Source: JAYGED01 sp046582565 | GTDB taxonomy: Bacteria > Pseudomonadota > Alphaproteobacteria > JAAXGF01 | NCBI GenBank assembly: GCA_046582565.1 | Contig: JAYGED010000075.1 | Location: 7,680 to 71,679 of the forward strand | Reading direction: 5' to 3' | Length of the DNA stretch: 64,000 nt | Shown: positions 59,320 to 64,000 of the stretch, in pieces | How the letters are laid out: every line of letters begins with the position of its first letter | Position numbering within the stretch: the first letter of the stretch is position 1 | Notes under the pieces: model-generated | Databases searched by the model: none | Told to the model about the DNA's origin: nothing | Seen by the model: only the letters and a program-made list of their open reading frames with translations | Program-made: the position numbers and the translations under genes

Positions 59320-60621
59320 ATGACAACCGAGTCCTCCCCACTGGCGCCAACCGCCCGCGCCGTCGCCCTCGATATTCTGGGCGCTGTCCTACCCCGGGGC
59401 GCCGCCCTCGACGAGGTGCTTGCCGGCCATGACGGCATGGCCAAGCTGGAAGCCCGCGACCGGGCCTTTGCGCGACTGCTGATCGCCACCACGCTCAGGC
59501 GTCTCGGGCAGATCGATAAGCTGATCGATGCCTGCCTCGCCCATCCGCTCGGCCGCAAGGCAGGCCGCATCCGGGATATTCTCAGGCTCGGCATCTGCCA
59601 GCTCGTGTTCCTGGGTGTCGCACCCCATGCCGCCGTCCATGGCATGGTCGAGCTGGTCGGCGAGAACAAATCCTATCGCGGGCTGGTCAACGCCATATTG
59701 CGGCGCATGACCCGGGAAGGCGAGGAGATGGCCAAGGGCCAGGACGCTGCCCGCCTCAACACCCCCGATTGGCTGTGGCGGCGCTGGCGCAAGGCCTATG
59801 GCGAGACGGCAACGCGCAGCCTCGCGGTCGCCCAGCTCGCCGATCCGCCCCTCGATTTCACGCTTAAGGGCGAGCCGCAAGACTGGGCGGCACGGCTCGA
59901 CGCCGTCCTGCTGCCGACCGGCTCCCTGCGCCGCGCGGCGGGCGGCATGGTCGAAACCCTCGACGGCTATGGTGACGGCGCCTGGTGGATACAGGACGCC
60001 GCCGCCGCCCTGCCGGCCCGGCTGCTGGGCCCGGTTGCCGGCGCGACGGTCATCGATCTTTGCGCCGCCCCCGGTGGCAAGACCGCCCAGCTCGCGGCGG
60101 CGGGCGCCAACGTCATCGCCGTTGACCGCGACCGCACCCGACTCGCCCGGCTCAAGGCCAACCTTGAGCGGTTGAGCCTCACCGCCGAGATCGTCCAGGC
60201 CGACGCCGCCGCGTGGCGCCCCAGGCGGCCAGCAGGGCATATTCTGCTCGATGCGCCCTGTAGTGCTACGGGAACCATCCGCCGCCATCCCGATATCCCT
60301 CACCTCAAGCAGCCCGGCGATATCGCCCGCCTAGTCGGGCTTCAGGACCGCCTGCTGGACGCCGCGACGTCTATGCTCGCGCCCGGCGGTCTGCTGGTCT
60401 ATTGCGTCTGCTCCCTGGAGCCCGAGGAAGGCCCCGAACGGATCGCCGCCCTGCTCGCGCGAAACCCGGACCTCACCCGCGAATCGATCGCCTCACACCT
60501 GCCCGACGGCCTCGATTCGCTGATTACGGACGACGGAGACCTCAGAACCCTGCCCTGCCATCTCGCTGAATTTGGCGGTCTCGACGGCTTTTACGCCACG
60601 CGCTTGCGACGCCTCGCTTAA
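59320..60621 (+). CDS. rsmB: 16S rRNA (cytosine-967-C5)-methyltransferase RsmB
   Basis: About 433 residues from the ATG at 59320; an ATG at 59296 is also possible. The N-terminal NusB-like RNA-binding domain (residues 8-135) has ARAVALDILGAV and DRAFARLLIATTLRRLGQID. The methyltransferase domain has VIDLCAAPGGKTAQLAAAG (SAM binding), LLDAPCSATGTIRRHPDI with one catalytic Cys, and LVYCVCSLEPEEG with the other. It modifies C967 of 16S rRNA. Followed after 18 bases by rpe. Confidence 0.92.
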   Translation: MTTESSPLAPTARAVALDILGAVLPRGAALDEVLAGHDGMAKLEARDRAFARLLIATTLRRLGQIDKLIDACLAHPLGRKAGRIRDILRLGICQLVFLGVAPHAAVHGMVELVGENKSYRGLVNAILRRMTREGEEMAKGQDAARLNTPDWLWRRWRKAYGETATRSLAVAQLADPPLDFTLKGEPQDWAARLDAVLLPTGSLRRAAGGMVETLDGYGDGAWWIQDAAAALPARLLGPVAGATVIDLCAAPGGKTAQLAAAGANVIAVDRDRTRLARLKANLERLSLTAEIVQADAAAWRPRRPAGHILLDAPCSATGTIRRHPDIPHLKQPGDIARLVGLQDRLLDAATSMLAPGGLLVYCVCSLEPEEGPERIAALLARNPDLTRESIASHLPDGLDSLITDDGDLRTLPCHLAEFGGLDGFYATRLRRLA

Positions 60622-60639
60622 GCTGGTACCAACATCGCC

Positions 60640-61302
60640 ATGCAGCAGCCTGTTCGTATCGCCCCCTCGATCCTTTCGGCGGATTTTGCCACCCTGGGAG
60701 CCGAGGTCCGCGCGATCACCGAGGCCGGCGCGGACTACATCCACATCGACATCATGGACGGCCATTTCGTCCCCAATCTGACCATCGGACCTGGCGTTGT
60801 CGCGGCCCTGCGCGCTCATTCCGACAAGCCCTTCGATACCCATCTGATGATCAGCCCGGTTGACCCCTTCATCGACGGTTTCATTGACGCCGGCGCTAAT
60901 ATCATCACCGTGCATCCGGAATCCGGGCCCCATCTGCATCGCTCGATCCAGCATATAAAGTCAAAGGGATGCCGGGCCGGCGTGGCGCTCAATCCAGCCA
61001 CCCCGGCCGAGGCTGTCGATCATGTTCTCGATGCGGTGGATCTGGTGTTGGTCATGTCGGTCAACCCCGGTTTCGGCGGCCAGGCCTTTATCGCCACCAT
61101 GCTCGAGAAAATCAGCGCCCTGCGCGCCAAGATCGACGCCTCGGGGCGCACCATCGACCTCCAGGTCGACGGCGGCATCAACGCCGAGACCGCGCCCCTG
61201 GCGATCGCCGCGGGCGCCGATGTGCTGGTCGCCGGAACGGCGGCGTTCACGGGCGGGCCTGAAAAATATGCCGACAATATTGCCCGGCTGAAAGGCGCAT
61301 GA
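60640..61302 (+). CDS. rpe: Ribulose-phosphate 3-epimerase
   Basis: A 220-residue TIM barrel. It opens RIAPSILSADFATLGAEV, with HIDIMDGHFVPNLTIGP, HPESGPHLHRSIQ, VLVMSVNPGFGGQAF and LQVDGGINAETAPL, covering the metal and phosphate ligands. It interconverts ribulose and xylulose 5-phosphate. Its stop overlaps the ATG of the heparinase gene. Confidence 0.96.
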   Translation: MQQPVRIAPSILSADFATLGAEVRAITEAGADYIHIDIMDGHFVPNLTIGPGVVAALRAHSDKPFDTHLMISPVDPFIDGFIDAGANIITVHPESGPHLHRSIQHIKSKGCRAGVALNPATPAEAVDHVLDAVDLVLVMSVNPGFGGQAFIATMLEKISALRAKIDASGRTIDLQVDGGINAETAPLAIAAGADVLVAGTAAFTGGPEKYADNIARLKGA

Positions 61303-62942
61303 TGGAAGCCGGACAGCATGGCCTGGTGAAGGCGCGTGCGACCCTGGAAGGCGCTCTGTACGGCACTGCATTATATCGCGTATCCCTGCGTGGAAAGCGG
61401 CCCGAGGCGCTGGCCTTCGGCCCGGTCGATCCCTGGCCCGGCGACGCCGTGCGGGGTGCGGCTCTGCTCAAGGATGTCTACGGCTTTGCCGGCGCCACCG
61501 TCACCGCGAACGGATCGCCGCCCTGGCGGCCCGACGGGGTCTCGCGGCGCTGGCTTGAGGCAATGCACGGATTCCAGTGGCTCCGTGATCTCCAGGCCCT
61601 GAACAGCGTCGATGCGCGCGCCCACGGCCGCCGGCTGACCATCGACTGGATCGAGCGCAGCGGCGACTGGGACAAACTCACCTGGCGGGCCGATGTGCTG
61701 GGCAGGCGTCTCGTCTCCTGGCTCAGCTATAGCGGATTGCTGCTCGCCGAGGCCGACCGCGCGAGCGCCGAGGTTATCCTGGGGAGCCTGTCCGAACAGG
61801 CCCGGCACCTGGGCCGGGTTGTGACCGGCGGGCCCGACGGCAGCCCCCGCATCACCGCCATCAAAGGGCTGATCTATGCCGCCTTGTGTCTGCCCGGCGA
61901 CGATGCGCGGGTGACCCATGGGCTGCACCTGCTGGAGCCTGAACTCGAACGCCAAATCCTCGCCGACGGCAGTCATGTGGCACGCAGCCCGGCTGTGCAA
62001 CTGGCCGTATTTTGTGACCTGGTCGAGCTTCGCGCACTCCTCGCCGCTGCCCGCAAGCCGGCCTGCGAGACCCTGCGCAGAGCTATCGATCGCATGGCGC
62101 CCCTGCTGCGCTTCTTCCGCCATGGCGACGGCGGCCTCGCCCTGTTCAACGGATCGAACGAGCAAGACCCGGAGCTGATCGATCGGGCCCTGGCGCTCGG
62201 CGAGGCGGTGGGCAAGGCGCCAACCAGCGCGCCCCATGGCGGCTTCGAGCGCCTGCTCGCCCAGCGCACCCTGGTAATCGCCGATGTGGGCGCACCGACG
62301 GCGCTGTCGGCGGCTCATGCTCATGGTGGCACCTTAAGCTTCGAGATGAGCATCGATGGCCAGCGCATGATCGTCAATTGCGGGGCTCATTCCGGCGGCG
62401 ACGATGTCTGGCGCGATGCCATGCGCGCCACCGCCGCCCATTCAACAGCCGCCGTCGACGATCATAATATGCTTGAGAGGCTCGATGATGGCAGCCTCGG
62501 CTGCGGCCCGAAGCGGGTGATCTCCAAGCGCCTCGAAGACGGCGGCAATATCTGGGTCGATGCCACTCATGACGGCTACCGCGATATTTTCGGCATGACC
62601 CATAGACGCCGGCTTTACCTGACGGCCGACGGAGACAATTTGCGGGGCGAGGATATCCTGAGCGGCGGCGACCGGGTGGCGCGGTTCACCATCCGCTTTC
62701 ACCTCCATCCCGACGTCAAGGCATCCCTCACCGCCGACGGCGCCGGCGCCCTGTTACAGCTGGCCAATGGCGAAGGCTGGCGTATGCGCACGGGCGGCGC
62801 CGCACTGGTTATCGCCGACAGCGTCTACCTCGGCCGGGCCGGCGAAGTCAGCCGGACCGAGCAAATCGTGCTTTCGGGACAGCTCAAGGGCGGCGCGACA
62901 ACGATAAAGTGGGCGCTGTCGAAATTTCCAGCGAAAAAGTAA
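61299..62942 (+). CDS. Heparinase II/III family protein
   Basis: A 547-residue protein with no signal peptide. The N-terminal half is an alpha/alpha toroid-like region (WLEAMHGFQWLRDLQAL, WLSYSGLLLAEADR), with FFRHGDGGLALFNGS near residue 275. The C-terminal heparinase II/III domain (about 325-545) has SFEMSIDGQRMIVNCG, THDGYRDIFGMTHRRRLYLT and FTIRFHLHPDV. The usual substrate class is uronic-acid polysaccharides, but the cytoplasmic-looking alphaproteobacterial members are uncharacterised. It overlaps rpe by 4 bases. Confidence 0.88.
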   Translation: MMEAGQHGLVKARATLEGALYGTALYRVSLRGKRPEALAFGPVDPWPGDAVRGAALLKDVYGFAGATVTANGSPPWRPDGVSRRWLEAMHGFQWLRDLQALNSVDARAHGRRLTIDWIERSGDWDKLTWRADVLGRRLVSWLSYSGLLLAEADRASAEVILGSLSEQARHLGRVVTGGPDGSPRITAIKGLIYAALCLPGDDARVTHGLHLLEPELERQILADGSHVARSPAVQLAVFCDLVELRALLAAARKPACETLRRAIDRMAPLLRFFRHGDGGLALFNGSNEQDPELIDRALALGEAVGKAPTSAPHGGFERLLAQRTLVIADVGAPTALSAAHAHGGTLSFEMSIDGQRMIVNCGAHSGGDDVWRDAMRATAAHSTAAVDDHNMLERLDDGSLGCGPKRVISKRLEDGGNIWVDATHDGYRDIFGMTHRRRLYLTADGDNLRGEDILSGGDRVARFTIRFHLHPDVKASLTADGAGALLQLANGEGWRMRTGGAALVIADSVYLGRAGEVSRTEQIVLSGQLKGGATTIKWALSKFPAKK

Positions 62943-62947
62943 ACAGC

Positions 62948-63818
62948 CTATCCAGGATTGGTGGCTGAAATGACCCAGGACGAGGAGTCCATGACGATGC
63001 CGTCGGTATCTTTTTTCTGCACCTCGATGGCCTTGGCCAGAGCGACCTTGATATCATCGAGCTTTTCCTCGGCCTCGGGCCCCGCCTCGCGGTAGACTTC
63101 CCCCGCCGGCCCGAGAGCGAGTTGGAAATTGATCGCATCCTCGACGGTCCGACCGACCAGCACCGGTGCGTCGACGCGCTTGAACTCGATATTCTCAAAC
63201 CCGGCGATCTCCATCATCTTGGTGACCATCTCCTGATTGGCCATGGAGAAGGGGCCGGGCCCACAGGTCATGGCATCTTCGCCGGGCGGCGGCAGGAACC
63301 GTAGAACCACGTCCTTGGCCATGCTGAGCCAGGGATTGTCGGCGCGGTCACGCCAGACGATATGGGTGACGATGCCGCCGGGTTTCAGGGCTTTGCGCAT
63401 GTTTCTCAGACCCGCAACCGGGTTGGAGAAAAACATCGTGCCGAAGCGGGAAAACACAAAATCATATTCTGGCTCAAAAGGATAAGCCAGGGCGTCGCCG
63501 TTGATGAAGGTAACGTTTTCCAATCCGGCGTCGGCTGCTTCCTTGATGCCGTACTCCATGAACGCATCGCAGCAATCCATACCGACCACTCGGCCCGAAG
63601 GCCCGACCCGTTTCGGCAAACATGCAGGCGGTGTCGCCGAAGCCGCAGCCCACATCGAGCACACTATCGCCTTGCTCGATTTTGAGAGACGGCATAATCG
63701 CCACGCTGTGGTGGTTCAAACCGCCGACCAGCACATGTTTGTATTTGATGAACTTAGGAACCAGGATTTCGTTCCAGAAATTGACGAACTCGTTGGTTTT
63801 GATCTAAGCCGTACTCAT
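62948..63818 (-). pseudogene. Class I SAM methyltransferase, inactivated by nonsense and frameshift
   Basis: The gene would start at the ATG at 63818 after GGGGAAAA: MSTA, then TAG at codon 5, then IKTNEFVNFWNEILVPKFIKY and HHSVAIMPSLKIEQGDSVLDVGCGFGDTACMFAET. At about 63601-63612 one extra base shifts the frame, after which VGPSGRVVGMDCCDAFMEYG continues to the end at 62948. The shift falls between SAM motifs I and II, so neither fragment is active. The rest (NGDALAYPFEPEYDFVFSRFG, ALKPGGIVTHIVWRD) is a normal UbiE-like methyltransferase. Substrate unknown. Confidence 0.8.
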
Positions 63819-63861
63819 GTGTTTTCCCCACTCTGTTTGGAGCCCCGATACTACGCCTGAA

Positions 63862-64000
63862 CTAGGTCATGGACTCATTAACGCGTAGCCATATCCGTAT
63901 AGATGCCAACTTTATCATGGCGAGGTAGTTGAGGGCATGTTTCTCGAAGCGCGTTGCGACACGACGGAAGTGTTTGATCCTGTTGAAGAAGCGTTCGATA
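63862..64000 (-). mobile_element. IS5-family transposase, C-terminal end (5' partial at window edge)
   Basis: The last 46 codons, running off the window. The frame reads IERFFNRIKHFRRVATRFEK, HALNYLAMIKLASIRIWLR and VNESMT before the TAG. The pattern ERFFNRIKHFRRVATRFEK is the C-terminal DDE glutamate region of IS5-type (IS427-like) transposases. The IS end lies between 63819 and 63861, directly upstream of the methyltransferase start, so the insertion may have removed that gene's promoter. Completeness cannot be judged. Confidence 0.8.

Overview
The window is about 62-65% GC and reads as chromosome of a Rhodospirillales-like alphaproteobacterium. Evidence is the mdh-sucCD-sucA-sucB-lpd run, an atpHAGDC operon, the rplU-rpmA-obgE-proB-proA-nadD-rsfS-gpmI-envC-ctpA-(divergent polysaccharide deacetylase)-rppH block, a DUF1674 protein, and rsmB-rpe-heparinase. 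The genus cannot be fixed from sequence reading alone. Most of the window is conserved housekeeping DNA; two stretches (about 51.0-59.1 kb and 62.9-64.0 kb) look accessory or decaying.

Layout. 1-6.4 kb: end of a polar amino-acid ABC permease pair, a DUF3750 protein, a GcvR-like double-ACT protein, a DMT exporter, and a minus-strand run of small enzymes (dienelactone hydrolase, EutQ-like cupin, two VOC proteins, AlgH). Two large palindromic repeats sit inside that run. 6.7-12.8 kb: a PAS protein, MlaC, a Sel1-repeat protein, an MlaA-domain protein, mmsA and zapE. 12.8-15.7 kb: a minus-strand operon DUF547-GT87-GT2. 15.9-24.8 kb: TCA-cycle genes. 24.9-33.6 kb: an MFS carrier, xerC, DUF484, transaldolase, priA, then an FGGY kinase beside a sphingosine-1-phosphate-lyase-like PLP enzyme. 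33.8-38.7 kb: ATP synthase F1 operon. 38.7-50.7 kb: minus-strand envelope, glycolysis, proline, NAD and ribosome genes. 50.9 kb: tRNA-Ser(CGA).

51.0-58.2 kb holds a decayed GIY-YIG gene, a truncated copy of a hydantoinase-A start, and then a tight cluster: a cupin, a small protein resembling the N,N-dimethylformamidase alpha subunit, a large protein resembling its iron-dependent beta subunit (the Tyr, Tyr, Glu ligands appear conserved), and a 1218-residue HyuA-HyuB fusion. This amide/hydantoin hydrolysis cassette is the best candidate for unusual biology here. A RAYT transposase flanked by its REP-like palindromes follows immediately. 59.1-62.9 kb returns to housekeeping (DUF1674, rsmB, rpe, heparinase II/III). 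The window ends in a methyltransferase pseudogene next to the 3' end of an IS5-family transposase.

Other points worth attention: nadD and rsfS both appear to begin at rare start codons (CTG and ATC), the AlgH protein carries a signal peptide, and intergenic palindromes repeatedly supply stop codons to neighbouring genes. All assignments come from reading motifs and remembered family features; no database search was run.
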